Notes: generated from the sequence alone by a model not told the origin. A DNA stretch of 64,000 nucleotides from Pseudoscleropodium purum (GCA_963969395.1 OZ017799.1:15316501-15380500), one strand, 5' to 3'; shown: positions 47,520 through 59,974, numbered from the stretch's first letter. A program made the numbers and translations.

Positions 47520-48400
47520 TGTGTCCTTTGCGTGGTATAGTCTGGGGCGAATGCACATCATCTCGAGAGGGGTGACTGCAGGTTAAGTGATTGTATGTTA
47601 GGGCAACTTTCTGTTAGGCGATCGTGTATATAAGCAACAACGGGTAGGGCGACCTCTGATTCTACATTAAGGGTAAGGCGACTGCGAGTGGGCAGAAGGT
47701 GGTGGAGAAGGCGTAGTCACCCCATGGACCCGTAGTCGCTCTACGTTGACCAACAGTCGTTCGAGGAATATCCGTGGTCGCCCTAGAAAGACTTGATGTT
47801 ACCTACCTTGAACCATGGTTGTCATAGTGGATGGACGTCCGGTTCGCCCGTTTGTTAGAGGTCCCGCCCATCCGATATAGTCAACACATAGTTGACTTTC
47901 TGATAACGGAAAAATAGGCCACATGGATGCCATGTGGATTAAGGAACATGCTAGGCGCGGATGAGATCGTCTGCGTCCTGGATTTCGCATTCCGCGGTGA
48001 CATGTCATTCCGCAAAATTGCACAAGTTACAAAATTAAAGCCGTCCGGACCGTCTGTCCATCCCGTCTGATGACCCTAACTCGCCCATTATGACAACCAT
48101 GCCTTGAACCCGTAGTTGCCTCTTTGAAACTCGAAGTCACCTTGCTTTGAGATCTATAATCGCCCTGACATATCCGTAGTCGCCCACTTTTGAGACCCGC
48201 AGTTGCCTTGTCGTACCTATAGTTGCCCACCTTTGAGATTTGCAATCAGCCTGAAGTACTCGCAATCGCCCACCTCTAAGATTGAAAGCGCCTAGATTTA
48301 CTTGTGGTTGCTTGTCATATAGTCACCTATCTACATGCGCCCTCCGACACTAAAGTCACTCGTGCTCGCCTCACCTATAAATGCACTCGCCCATGCAGTG
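47520..48400 (+). repeat. Degenerate minisatellite of CGCC-type units
   Basis: The words gtagtcgccc, gcagttgcc, caatcgcccacct and agtcacc recur at about 20-40 base spacing across this stretch, on both sides of the MITE at 47814-48101. No consistent unit length, so it is an old, decayed array. Confidence 0.55.
47814..48101 (+). mobile_element. hAT-type MITE, family 2, copy 2
   Basis: This 288-bp element has ends CATGGTTGTCATAGTGGATG and ATTATGACAACCATG, flanked by the exact 8-bp duplication CCTTGAAC (47806-47813 and 48102-48109). Inserted in the CGCC-type minisatellite. Confidence 0.9.
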
Positions 48401-48537
48401 TTTGTCACCTTCATTCTCCATTGAGGCTCTTTGGCTTGCATTCTTTATTGGTTGCATGCATGAACTGCGTGTAAATATTTACTTACCAAGGTTAGAGTGT
48501 ATTCTCTAATCTTGACTTCAAAACGCAAGCCAATCTC

Positions 48538-49134
48538 ATGGCTACCTTAGGCAATAACGAGAGGTCACTTCTTCTACCACAAACTACATGCATTCCAGAT
48601 GAAATTAGAAAGTCTGTCAAAGATAAGATTCGAAAGTGAAGGAGCACCATTCATTGAAAGCGATGGCACATGTTGGAGAGTGGAAACCACCTGGTTTTTA
48701 AGGGGTGGAGTAAAGAGCTAGAGCCATGGACAATGCAAATCTACAAAGATTACATTGAATGGTGCCACATTGAAAAATTGTTTCCAGAATGGTGCCATTA
48801 CCACAACCGGTACAACAACAAAGCAGACCTAAAGTATTGTGAAAGTTCTACTTTCCTTTAAAGGTGTTTGGAATTGTGGCAGGTTCTTTATAAAACTCCT
48901 ATTGTAGACAGAAATGAAGTCCCTCTCTTCATTGCTAGAGGAGCATATACAAAAGTGGCCTTAAACAAAGAAGTGGACTAGAGTACATTCAAAGAAAGTC
49001 CCTATGTAGAACGTCCATCTTTTGCATATACAGTCTAGGCATAAGTATCTTTACAGATGAAAACGTGGTAAGATGACACAAATTATCATCCCAGGGAATT
49101 CCAAATATTCTCCCAAACTTTAGTATCTAGATGA
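48538..49134 (+). pseudogene. Decayed coding relic, unrecognised
   Basis: One frame runs from ATG 48538 through ATLGNNERSLLLPQTTC, HMLESGNHLVFKGWSKE, MQIYKDYIEWCHIEKLFPEW and TPIVDRNEVPLFIARGAY, interrupted by eight stops (TGA, TAA or TAG) but without frameshifts. Every stop is one C-to-T or G-to-A step from a sense codon. I do not recognise the protein. It precedes the RING-containing relic on the same strand and may be the earlier part of the same retroelement. Confidence 0.5.
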
Positions 49135-49139
49135 TTGTT

Positions 49140-49824
49140 TTCTCTTCCTCCGAATACTCTCTTCAATTCTTTTTCCGGAATCAACTACTATCCGGATTCC
49201 AATTCGTATCCGGTGTCACTTGGTTTCCGGTTACGTCCCTTCCATACACTGGTTTTTAATTCCTCTGTTTTATCATTAGAGGGTCCGCTATTGATCTTTC
49301 AAAGAGTAGGGACTTCACCACTCTAGTCTATTTACTACACAGGCAAAAACAAAGAAACAAAGAAACACCCAAGTACTCAAAGTGTTGTAGCACAAAAAGT
49401 AGATCTGGATCCTTACAACATTCTACATGGCCAATCTGGAATGTAGGTCACTCCTCCTTACTACAACGACAGATCTCAAACATCCGGAATTGACAAGGGG
49501 GTAATTTTTCTAGGTGTAAGATGGATCCTAAGGTTGGTAGACCTTCTAATGAGTGGGAATTTCCTTTGACGGTCACTAATCTCCACATAGAATTGTCTTC
49601 AATTCCGGATTTGTATTCACACCACTCTTCACTAAAAATTGGATTACCATTCTATTAGTTCGAAGGCATCATGCGTAGCTCCTTCGTCACGAATCTAACA
49701 TCATTACAATAGTACTCCCTCAATCCGATCTAGTTATCCAAAATTTGGATTCCTCTTCACTTGTCTTTCTCACATCTCAACATTCCAAGCAACAAACCAT
49801 TACAATCCGAACATACAGTTGGAG
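49140..49824. other. Sequence between decayed relics
   Basis: Less AT-rich than usual, with broken open frames (49135-49326 and others). Possibly more of the same decayed element, but no family motif is visible. Confidence 0.35.
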
Positions 49825-50108
49825 CAGGGTTGTCATAACGGGCAAGTTAGGGTCATTGGACGGGACGGACGGTCCGGACAGCTTTAATTTTGTAACTTGT
49901 GCAATTTTGCGGAATGACACGTCACCTCGGAATGCAAAATCCAAGGCCTTGACGATCTTGTCTGCGCCCAGCATGTTCCTTAATCCACATGGCATCCACG
50001 TGGCCTATTTTTCTGTTATCAGAAAGTCAACTATGTGTTGACTGTATCGGACAGGCGGGACCTCTAACGGACGGGCGAACCGGACGTCTGTCCACTATGA
50101 CAACCATG
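49825..50108 (-). mobile_element. hAT-type MITE, family 2, copy 3 (inverted)
   Basis: This 284-bp element starts CAGGGTTGTCATAACGGGCA and ends CACTATGACAACCATG, flanked by the exact 8-bp duplication AGTTGGAG (49817-49824 and 50109-50116). One end carries CAGGG, like family 1, and the other CATGG, linking the two families. Confidence 0.9.
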
Positions 50109-50856
50109 AGTTGGAGCGAGAATGTTCACTAAGTGACTCAAATTAAAGAAGGGTATGAAATACAACAAAATAATCACTAGGATGGAAAGAGAGGGCAACA
50201 AACTTATCCGCCCTTAAAAACTAAAAACCAAAACCAGAAACCAAAACCAAAGTCAATGCCTATAAAGCCAAAAAGGCATCCCGGAAATCAGGGCAACCAA
50301 CTAGTGAACAATTTGGGATATCCGGACCGTTCACTATCCAATTGTCTCTATAAATTCGAAACCCCTAAAACAATCTAAAATCCAAGCCCATGCTTGGAAA
50401 TTCCGTTCTGGAAAAATCCTACACCACTACCTACTATCTATCTATCCCACCATGCCTTCTCTGAGTTGCTCCCGCTTTGACTCCCCGGAGTCTTCACCGA
50501 AGCCTTCATTGGAGTTGTTTGGGTTGCTCCTTAGATCTGAATCTTCTATCCCGGATCATTTTCCGGATTTTGAAATCTAAACATTTCCGGATTCTGGATC
50601 TATTCTAGATCCAATCCTAATATTGTTGAAAGTCTTTGAAAATACTTGTTGGACAACTATCCGGTTTCTAGTTTCTAGTTAGGACGAAAAGTGTGAATGT
50701 CCCCCTTAACCACTTTATCTCAATTAAAAGCCCCTAAGATTTGCTAATCCATACTTCTAGTAATTTCTTTGTTTCTAACCAATAGAATAAAAAAAAAAAT
50801 ATTGAAAATGGATTTCTTACTTCAAATTCTACTGGAAATAACTAAAATTTGTTTCT

Positions 50857-52822
50857 CTAGGTTCTGACACCATCCATTGGATTAATACCAAAAGGGGTTT
50901 TGTCTTTCCTTGAAGGTGGACTTGGACCTATTCGAAATAATCCTCAAAGCAAAGAAACTCATGAAGTTGTTACTAAGGAATCTGAAGAAGATGGGACTTT
51001 GATGGCATACTAGCTCTATAAATAGTACAAGCTAAGGAGCAAAATATCCCCCCAACTGGAGTTGAAGCTCACAATATCGAGGAAAGTTCAACGTCACAAG
51101 GACGAAGAACGAGACACCCTTTGAAGTGCAACATTCTACTACACGGTTTAGGGCTGCATCAACGTCAACAACAATTGTTGATCTATCATTGCCCCCACGG
51201 GATGCTATAATGTCTTTGACTTTACGCCAAATGATCACACACCGATGGAAGTACCTATGCATAGCTCTAATCGTCAATCTCAAGCAAGTCAAGTTGACAA
51301 CACAATGACTCTAGCGAAGGCTCTTGAACTCTTGAAGACCAAAGACATTAAAATTGCTTCATTGCAAAACGATGTCACAAAATTGTGATTTGATGGAGAA
51401 CAAAAAAATGCCCTTATTTCTCAACAATTGAAAGAATTGCAACACTTTTGAGAAAAAGAGTAGGACACTTTGACTTTGTCAGACATGGATGAAGGCTTCA
51501 TTGAACAGGATCCACATTGTTTGGACAAGCTTGTAGGGGACCTTATAAATGATGTTTTGGTCCATTCTCCTCATCCCAAATGCACTAAGTGGACCTCAAT
51601 TATTTCAAGTATGATTCTTCCTACCATCATAGAAGATACTCCCATAGACACGAATGACCTCCAAGAAACACAAGATTCTCTTTCGTTTCTACCAATTCCA
51701 CATTCCATACAATTGTTGAGAAAATCCAACCTTGAAGAGGAAAACAAAATATTGCAATCTTGATTGTCACAATTGGCGGCTACATACTATCATTGGAAGG
51801 TTGCTTGCATTCTCTCTCTAGACATATCACAACAAGTTGCCCAAGAATTGGAGAAAGTTTCAAAAAACTTTGTTGCAAATGCACCTAAGTGAGAGAATGG
51901 ACTTATGTCATGGGCATTATTGGAAGATATGTTTCCCAATAATATTCCCATGCAAAATGTGCTAGAAAAGGATTTAATAGATTGGACATTGAATGGTTGG
52001 GACCATAAAAATTATATATCTAGTCACTTCAAAGTAAAGGATAGGAAGTTGTTGTGGCCCAAGTTTGCACCTTTTATCTTGGACCATATTAAATGCCCTA
52101 TTTGTCTTGAGTAATTTGGCCCCAAAGGAGGTTGGACACTTGAAACATGTGCACACATGTACCATCGTCAATGTCTCATCACACAATGTCTAATTAGATG
52201 ACGTTGCGTGATTTGTTTAGCACCATTCCGTCATTGCTTGTATACCATGTTCAACTTGATGACCTATATGCCATCTTCTTGGGAACACAACATTGACACG
52301 ACAATAGAGACAAAATTTTGGGGCCATGACTTGCTTTGGAGTTGGCAACAAGGCCAACATGATCAAGAAAAGGGAAATGCTAGCTCACAATTGAATTGGG
52401 AAATAGATCCGGCAAAAATTGCCAGAGTAGTACCTAAGCTCATAGGGAAAGGCCCACAGAATGAAGGGAGAAGAGCATTATTTTTCCAATGCCTTGGTAA
52501 ACATTTTGACAAGAGTTCCAGAACCTTCAAATGGGATCCTCATCCACAAGGTTACCGTTTGAATTTACAAGGGGAGAAGGTGGCCAATCAAGATGAAAGT
52601 GCTTCTCTAGAAGACTTGAACTCTATGCAATATTTGGACTCTATGTACGGGCCTTATTACCAAAGTCAAGCATTTGACTATCTATTGGAAGAACACTCTC
52701 CACAAACATCAAGAATCCTCTAAGCTCTCAAAGATTCTAATGTCTTGGAATCCATTTTGTATGCGAATGGACCAACTTTACAAACTCGAGCCAAGCGGAG
52801 GCTCGGAAGTGGGGAGTTGTAG
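50857..52822 (+). pseudogene. Decayed frame with RING-H2 signature, probably of a retroelement
   Basis: From about 51180 to 52822 a single reading frame continues with eight stop codons and no frameshift; before that, 50857-51180 has broken pieces (PSIGLIPKGVLSFLEGGLG). Readable parts: MTLAKALELLKTKDIKIASL (coiled-coil-like), DEGFIEQDPHCLDKLVGDL, SWALLEDMFPNNIP, then CPICLE, stop, FGPKGGWTLETCAHMYHRQC, and CVICLAPF. The Cys/His order C-x2-C, C-x-H, H-x2-C, C-x2-C is that of a RING-H2 finger, typical of E3 ubiquitin ligases. The tail holds WEIDPAKIARVVPKLIGKG and ends RAKRRLGSGEL. Five stops are TGA, consistent with CGA-to-TGA decay. The end abuts a purine-rich run followed by TG, as expected just before a 3' LTR. 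I do not recognise the full-length protein. Confidence 0.55.
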
Positions 52823-52960
52823 TATATTTTTCAGAATCTAATCTTATTCAACTAAATCCGAGTTCGAATACCAGGGAATGAATTATATAAGGCTAGCGTA
52901 ATGTGTGTAAAGGTCACAATGTATAATCGTACAAAATTCAGAGACTTGTTCATTCTTAAT
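52805..52960 (+). mobile_element. Possible polypurine tract and 3' LTR start
   Basis: cggaagtggggag at about 52803-52816 is followed at once by TGTAGTATATTTTTCAG, and a TATA-like attatataagg is at about 52875. This is the layout of a polypurine tract plus LTR. I could not find the matching 5' LTR in the window, nor its 3' end. Confidence 0.3.
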
Positions 52961-52964
52961 CCCA

Positions 52965-54060
52965 CTAAAATCCAAAGTATCACTCAAGCTGTCCATTAGT
53001 AGATGTTATTGACTGCTGTATGTAGTCACAGTCCTGTTTAGTGTGCTACTGGTTTGTGACAATAGTTTTGGGACAATAGTTCAATGTGGACTAACTTGTA
53101 GTGAGTGCATGTGCAATGCAGGACTTATAGACTAAATAAGTAATAGTATTGTTATTCTTAGTATTTAGTAAAAGAATAAGAGTTAATATTTTAGAATAAC
53201 TTACAATGATCAGCACACACAAGGACAATAGGGCCAAACACGTGCAAATTAGTATGCTCTACCTACAACATGCACAAATTTCAAGCTTACAACATGTAGA
53301 TATATGAAACTTCTAATACATCATTCTAACACCTATAACCATGACAACTAAAACATTAATCCAAAACTAATAACCACACTTGTACCTATACCCAAACTAG
53401 TGGTACGGCCCTTGGGTCGTTCGAAAAATCTAAGCCTTATTTTAATTTGTTTTATGCATCACTACCCTATGGCCGTGCGATACCCAGCTAGACCCACGTT
53501 TGAAACCCTTTACCCGTATACCAGTTGATACCCCGCCGAATACTATGGTCGCGTTATTCGTGGGTTATCCGGCGGTTCTCAACCGTCAGTTTCGACGAGT
53601 TCCAGCGCCCGTCTCTGTTTGTTTCGTCGCCGCTCGTCTAGACTTCAGCACTTGTTTGCGCCTGCTCAACGTTGCGGTTGCTTCAACACCGAAACTTCTT
53701 TGGTGACGCAATTTTTCAATCAATTCTCAATGAATTGCAATTTTGTTGCCTCAGTAATCTTGTGTAAACCCACAAATTTCCCAATTGCGTTCAATTCTCA
53801 AACATTGACCTCACAAAGTACCCGAACCCCTAATCCATTCACAACCAAATTTGCCATTACAATTTCACAATCAAGTAAATTTCAGGAGGATTCTTCTGTT
53901 TCTCATCATTCTCTGATCAATCGGTATTGACAATCATTCAAATGATCCCAATTCAATTCCGTAAGGCCAATTTGGTGACACCCCAGTTCATCAATTTTAC
54001 ATCCGAACTCACTCAAAAGTGGCCGCACTGCAATTTGGGTTCACGGCAATTTGGGATCTA
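52965..54060. other. Intergenic sequence
   Basis: No gene recognised. 53480-53700 is GC-richer with an open frame, but no family features. Confidence 0.35.
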
Positions 54061-54062
54061 CT

Positions 54063-54407
54063 CTACTTTGTCGTTGGTCGCCCGAATTTGAGTGCCACTC
54101 CTCTACTATTGAAACTGCCTGCGTCTTCGACCCGGTGATCGTCGCCCTCGTCGTGATCAACCTGCTGCGCCTTTGATTGGCACACTTGATTAGCCTTGCA
54201 CACAAGCTCGCCAAAATCTCCCCACTGCAATTCCATGATCAAACCACTGAATTCTCCGAGACCTCCCACTTCGTCAATCAGCACCGCAATTCTCCTACAG
54301 CACGTCTTCCGATCAGTCTCCCCAAGCTGATCAGTTTCGACTGCACCAACTAGCTTCCTCAGCTCACTCAACCATCCCCAATTTTCTTTCAGCCTCTCTT
54401 CCAGATC
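54063..54407 (-). CDS. Open frame of unknown function, possible exon
   Basis: The minus strand has about 115 open codons in GC-richer sequence: DLEERLKENWGWLSELRKL, CCRRIAVLIDEVGGLGEF, MELQWGDFGELVCKANQVC, ending KFGRPTTK. There is no ATG at its start and no convincing acceptor, so it may be one exon of something larger. The spacing of hydrophobic residues suggests amphipathic helices, vaguely like helical-bundle N-termini of plant kinase-like or resistance proteins, but this is weak. Confidence 0.25.
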   Translation of the reverse strand, partial: DLEERLKENWGWLSELRKLVGAVETDQLGETDRKTCCRRIAVLIDEVGGLGEFSGLIMELQWGDFGELVCKANQVCQSKAQQVDHDEGDDHRVEDAGSFNSRGVALKFGRPTTK

Positions 54408-54419
54408 CAAATTTTACAA

Positions 54420-55830
54420 AAAATATTGTCAAGACAAAAATCTAGAAACAATTCCCAAACTAAATTCGGTAAGCCCACAATCTCAAATAACCACAGCGTG
54501 GAACAATCACAAATCACAATTCAAGTCTGAAACACAATTGCATTTTCATGTAAACTCAATGTATATTGCAATTACAAAGTTTACAAAGACACACGCAAGA
54601 ATTTCTGCACTGGGAAGCTCTACAATGTGCACTTTTTCGGGGGGGAGGGGAATGAGAGGAAGAAAAGAGGATTTAAGCTGGAATTCGGGGGGTAATCAGA
54701 GTGGGTGCAGCACATCGCAATCGTTGTGACTGCTTCAATGCGCCTCCAAAACTTTAGTTCTTTTCTTTTCTTTTTCTTTATCTCTTATTTCTTTATCTTT
54801 CTTTTGTCTTTGACTTTAATCTTTACTTTTCTTCCCTTTTCCTATTATACTAACTACAAACTAAAGTATCTTTGAACTTTTCCTAACTTTAATAAAAATA
54901 GAATACTTTTTATACTAAATATTAGATATAGAATAAAATAATGTGTATAAAGTCTTTAAAAATCGAAAAAGTACTTAAAAAACAAAAAAAACTAAACTAC
55001 AGGAGTCATCCAACTATAAAGTTGGCAAAAGAAGTGGTTTTTGAAATGAGTCAAATGACCTAGATGTTGTTGGCTAAACAATTTTATAACACTTCTTAAG
55101 TTCTTGTAATAATATACAATGATATGTAATGTACATGTGGAGTATAGGATCATACTACATCCACGTTCGTACTATCAAGCTATTTTGTTTTGGGGTTTGG
55201 TTTAGGTGGTCCTTCCACAATTCCACAAACCATGGCTAGTCGGCTGCCTATTGTGTTTATGTAAAGCAATTTATTATTGCTGTGGTTTTGTTAAACCATT
55301 ATGTTGTCCTTTAAAGAAATTAGTAATTGGCTTACTAACCTTACTTTAGATTTCTCTAAATAATTATTGATATTTTAGAAATCTAAAGATAATTACATCA
55401 AAGGATAAAGTATGCTAGACTATATGGAACATAAATATTTACATGTATAAAAATATTAAATACAAAAGTTATTAATTTCTGAAAATGACAAATTATGTTG
55501 AGTCCTGTATTTTTGGAGCACTTTCAAGAATTAATTAAGATAAGAAAAACACGAAGGATTGGATATAATAATGTAGAATATTAAAGTATATACTTTAGAC
55601 TACAAGAAGAACAAATTAATAATGAGTAAAATATCTTAATGTACAAGTTATTAATTTTACAAAAGACTACTTCAGCACAGACAAGGAAGACCGAAGCGGC
55701 AATACAACTTGGTGCATAGAATTACTAGGCTAATTATAGGAAAGAATTAGTTAAGGAAAAGTTAGTTAGGGTATTATAGGAGGAATAGACTTGGACCTAT
55801 TACCAAAGGTCAAACGGTTAGGGTTTTCTC
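54420..55830. other. AT-rich intergenic sequence
   Basis: No gene. A pyrimidine-rich stretch (54755-54840) and a short guanine run (54638-54648) are the only marks. Confidence 0.4.
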
Positions 55831-55839
55831 CTTAGTCTC

Positions 55840-56130
55840 CTGTGACCGTGGGAAACTATATAAAGGGAATTTTTCCCATTGTAGAGGCATTATTTTATGA
55901 GCAATTTAAAGACCAACTTCCAAGCCATTCAAAGACCAACTTCCAAGCAATTTCTGCAAGACCAACTCTCAAGCAATACAACACAAAAAGAAAACAATAT
56001 ACAAGACAATAAAGGAAGACAAAACCTACACGACTACAAGACTACAAAGACTAACCACAAAGACAAATTCTCAAAGAACAATCGTAAAAGATCAAAAGAA
56101 GATACAAATTCAAGACAAACTTAGGTTTTG
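55840..56130 (+). promoter_or_regulatory. Promoter-like segment, possibly of a retroelement
   Basis: A TATA box in context (actatataaaggga at 55855-55868) is followed by a leader with tandem copies of agaccaacttccaagc-type words (55908-55975). It resembles an LTR U3/R region. No protein-coding body was found behind it. Confidence 0.35.
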
Positions 56131-56605
56131 AGATAGATAAGAAAAGAGAGTTTCCAAAAGAACAAATAGGAAAATTGTACTTCCTTTTATAACGTAATAG
56201 TAAATCAAAACAAGGTCTTGCATTTTGAAGTGGAAAAAGTGTGTTTCAGGTTTTGAATAAATACTATCTTCACCTAAATGTTAGTAATTGTGGATGTTGA
56301 AATTTAAATTTATTCTTTTAGTTTGAGCCCTTGAAGCTTTGGACTCTATTACAGTATTATCTAGGTTAAAGATATTGTAAAAGTTACTAACTCCCATTTT
56401 CTTTCTTACTTTCTTCAACATTTAGTACAAAAGTGGAAACAACACTTTTTCTCATTTTCTGTACAACTAGTAATAAACAATTTAGTACAATATCTTGTTG
56501 GAAGTTTTGAGAGTACCATTTTTAAATTGCATAAGTATATTCCAAACAATTTGGTATTTAGAATCATTTTCTACTAAACTACTATTGTGTATTTATATTT
56601 TTTGC

Positions 56606-56822
56606 CAGGGTTGACGAATCTCTACGTCCGCCTGAAAAAAGCGTAATCTGGATGTCTGGACGCACAGACGCCGGCAGACGCAGCATCCCTTCCGCCGTCG
56701 GAAAGCGGACGCCCAGATCGTGCGGACCACATCAGTCCGTGTGTCAATTGGACGGCCGTAATCGGGCGGACAGGCGGACGCTGCAGACACAACGTCCGCG
56801 TCCGGATGTCGTGTCAACCCTG
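56606..56822 (+). mobile_element. hAT-type MITE, family 1, copy 2
   Basis: This 217-bp element has ends CAGGGTTGACGAATCTCTAC and GTGTCAACCCTG, flanked by the exact 8-bp duplication TTTTTTGC (56598-56605 and 56823-56830). It aligns with 4021-4283 and has lost internal pieces. Confidence 0.9.
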
Positions 56823-56839
56823 TTTTTTGCCCAATAAGT

Positions 56840-57550
56840 TACATAATTCCAAATGATGAAAAAACTTTTTAACATTTCTCTAAATGATCTATAAAAAAAA
56901 TCCAAAATAGCCACCATTTTTGAAGGTTTTATTTAGAAAAGTGCACATGTGAAAAAAAACTGCAAGTTTATTGGTAGGGCCCAAATTTTCACCTAAGTGA
57001 ATTTCTAATCTTCAATGCAATATCTTTCAATGCAATCCACGAGTGCTAATTGTAGCAATTTTTATAATATATTTTAAAGTCAACATATTACAACAGCCTA
57101 TAATTAAATAAGTACAAAACAATTTCTTCCCAAAAAATTGGTACTTGTACTACAAATGGCAATTCATGTTCATCATGAGTCCAAAGTTGCAAACATAGTG
57201 ATTGAACTTGTAGGGTTAACCTCCAAAAGACCGTTATGGAGCATCATGCAAATTGCATAGTCTTTTTTAGCACAACATAAGAATTAAAAAAAACCTATAG
57301 TGGGATGGAATAAACATTGTAAATTTATATTTCATCAAAGTTTATAGCATTCAAAATTAGGGGCAAAATGTTAAATTCCCAACAAAATTCTATGTACTCT
57401 ATCTACCCTCTACAAACCACATAGTCGCTCTCTTTTGGCTCCAGTCCCAATCTCTCTTTTTGGGCTCGACTTGCAACTATATCCAAAAGCAACCACTTCC
57501 TCCATGTTGCATAATAACGATTTTGGCCCACTACTGTTCTACGTTCTTCA
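56840..57550. other. Intergenic sequence
   Basis: No gene recognised. Confidence 0.4.
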
Positions 57551-57558
57551 TCTAGTAG

Positions 57559-58084
57559 TCATATTTTCTTCTCATATAGCTTCAGCAACTTCCGAAGCAT
57601 TTCTAATTCTTCAAGAGTGCTACCATACTCAGGAGCCATATCTAAAACATCCAATGCTGGGGCTAATGGTATTGCGGCATTGTAATACTCTCTTTCCAGC
57701 TCACATATTTGGGAATTCAGAGCTTGCCTTCGGATCTCCAACTGGGAACGATCGTGATGTAGGAATTGAAGTTTCTTTTGATATACCGCACACTCATCTA
57801 ATGCAAACATACACCCTTCTTGAACCTTCTTGAAATAATGATTGCGACTTCTACTTTTATTCTTCAAGATTTTAGTGTTTTCATTGATGGCCTTTGTTAT
57901 GGCAAGTAATTCCACTTTCAACCTAGCCATGACATCCATAGATTGTTCATCCTCTTTCCTCACTCGTCTTTTGTAAAGCCAATTGGGCACTTTTGATCTT
58001 CAAAGTCAACATCTCTTCATCATCCTTTGAATCGCTTGAGTTGCTATTGTTATTGCCCACTCCAAAAGCTTGACTCGCTTCCAT
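57559..58084 (-). pseudogene. Coiled-coil protein relic with one frameshift
   Basis: It starts at ATG 58084: MEASQAFGVGNNNSNSSDSK, then DDEEMLTLKIKSAQLALQK and a TGA. The frame one base over continues at once as EDEQSMDVMARLKVELLAIT, KAINENTKILKNKSRSRNHY, RQALNSQICELEREYYNAAI and ends LLKLYEKKI at 57559. The whole reads as an acidic Asn/Ser-rich start followed by a long charged helix. Similar tails occur on trihelix or SANT-like ORF1 proteins of PIF/Harbinger elements, but no DNA-binding domain is visible here. Function unknown. Confidence 0.45.
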
Positions 58085-58099
58085 AAGCTCCACATCTCT

Positions 58100-59650
58100 C
58101 ATGAGCTTGTGAGCCTAGTAGTCCTAGGCGTTGAATTTTTTTTCCTCTTTTGCTCACTTTTTATAGCCTTTTTGGGTCCAAAAGGCTTGAAAAGTGTATT
58201 AACATCGTAAGTGGTAGAAGTCTTTACAATTGTAGTGTATTAATTTCCAAAAGTTCGAAAGTGCTTTCAGCACTTCCATTTACCAATTCCAAAGTCTAGA
58301 TAAGTGTTTAGTATATTGATTAGGAGTTTGAGATAGATTTGAATCCTAGGAGATATAGTTACAAAAGACTCCTATTTTAGATTATTACCGGATTTTACCC
58401 AAATCCACCAATTCTCAAGGACATGCATCGAAAGTTAGAGAAAAGTGTTTTTTTGCATAAAAATACACTAGGAGTTGAAAGGTGAAGTCGGTTTGTGAAG
58501 ATTTTCTCATACGAAAATGATTCCTCCCTAGAGGAATTAGAATAGGAAGTAAAGAATTTAGACCTCTCTACATTTTATGCAAGTAAACATATAAACTTGA
58601 AATTAGCATTTGGGAGCTTCCTAGGGGTTGCTCAAAAAGTTTCATAATTTTCTAGATTGTAGAAGATGACTCCATGGGAAGTCAACCACAGTTACCAACA
58701 ATTGGAAATTCCTAGAAATTATTCAGTTAGCGATAAAATACCACTAAAAATTAGGATATTTTTTTTAGCTTAAATAATTGCCCGACCAAATTTCAAGACA
58801 TTCTGACATCGACAAGTATAAGAATTAGTGGTGGCATCGAATTTTAATGATTTTCAAGAACATTCGTCAGGTTGACCGGCGTACTAGGCACATATGGTGT
58901 CCAAATGACTATGCCCAGGCATGACTTGAAAATGACTATGATACTATGGACTATCACCTGACGGTGCAATTAGAGAGGTCCAGTCACTCTGCAATCACAA
59001 ATCCTACATAGTCACATTTCTACAGTCACATAGGACAGTGATTTCTTGTAGTGAATGGGGCTCTTTCATAGAACTGACAACCAGTAGAACACGTTAGGCA
59101 TTGATCACAGACCCCTTGAAAGTGGGGGAAATCCAATAGCGTGTGACGACTCTCTCCAAAAAAACTCCATAAACGACACAAGCTAATAAGGCCTTAGCAC
59201 CCACTCAAGAGAATACGCTTCAATCCCTACCCTGAGTACTGTCATCTGTCACAAATAAGATTTCTCAAAAGACAACTTTCCATCTACAACAACAACAACA
59301 CAAAAAATGCAATGCACGTGAAATTACGATGAATGCAAAGCACTTCAATGAGCACAGACTACCTCTAGAATTCCCTGAAAAATCTCACATTCAGCATTGG
59401 TACAATTTTCCTCTCCAAAAAACTACACCCCCACCACTGCCAAACTTGATGCAATTGTGAATAAGCACTTAGCTACTATTACCCACTTTTGCCATAACAC
59501 TAGTACAATTGTGAACACTCCTACCTCTGTCAATATTTTTGACTGTACTTTTAAAACCACACCACTCCTCTCTTGTGTGAAAACAATGCTTTGGCTTTCT
59601 AACAGGGTAATCAAATAAACCGGGATACTCTTACATACAAGTAGATTGGA
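58100..59650. other. AT-rich intergenic sequence
   Basis: No gene. A single CACTA-like right end (tttcttgtagtg) is at about 59040-59051 with no partner found. Confidence 0.4.
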
Positions 59651-59655
59651 AGGTA

Positions 59656-59964
59656 CAGGGTTGACAAATTAGTACGTCCGCCCCAAAATAGCGTCCGTAA
59701 CCTGAACGCCAACGGACGCAGCGTCCCTCCCGTCGTCGGAAGGCGGACAAACGGGGCGGACGGCTCGAGGTGGATGCCCAGATCATGCGGACCACGTCAG
59801 TCCGCGTGTCGATCGGACGGCTGTAACAGGGCGGATGGGTATCGGGGCGGACAAGGCGGTCCCGACGGACGCTGTGTCCACCGGGACCGCGAATGTCAGC
59901 GGACGCTGCGGACACAGCGTCCGCGTCCGGACGTCCTGGACGTCCGACCGTCCTGTCAACCCTA
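59656..59964 (+). mobile_element. hAT-type MITE, family 1, copy 3
   Basis: This 309-bp element has ends CAGGGTTGACAAATTAGTAC and CCTGTCAACCCTA, flanked by the exact 8-bp duplication GGAAGGTA (59648-59655 and 59965-59972). It is the longest simple copy and holds an extra GGACG-rich block near 59840-59890. Confidence 0.9.
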
Positions 59965-59974
59965 GGAAGGTATC

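Noticed and set aside
55897..56124. Asn/Lys/Gln-rich plus-strand frame as a gene
   Set aside because: Built from short repeated words in an LTR-like leader, with no family features.
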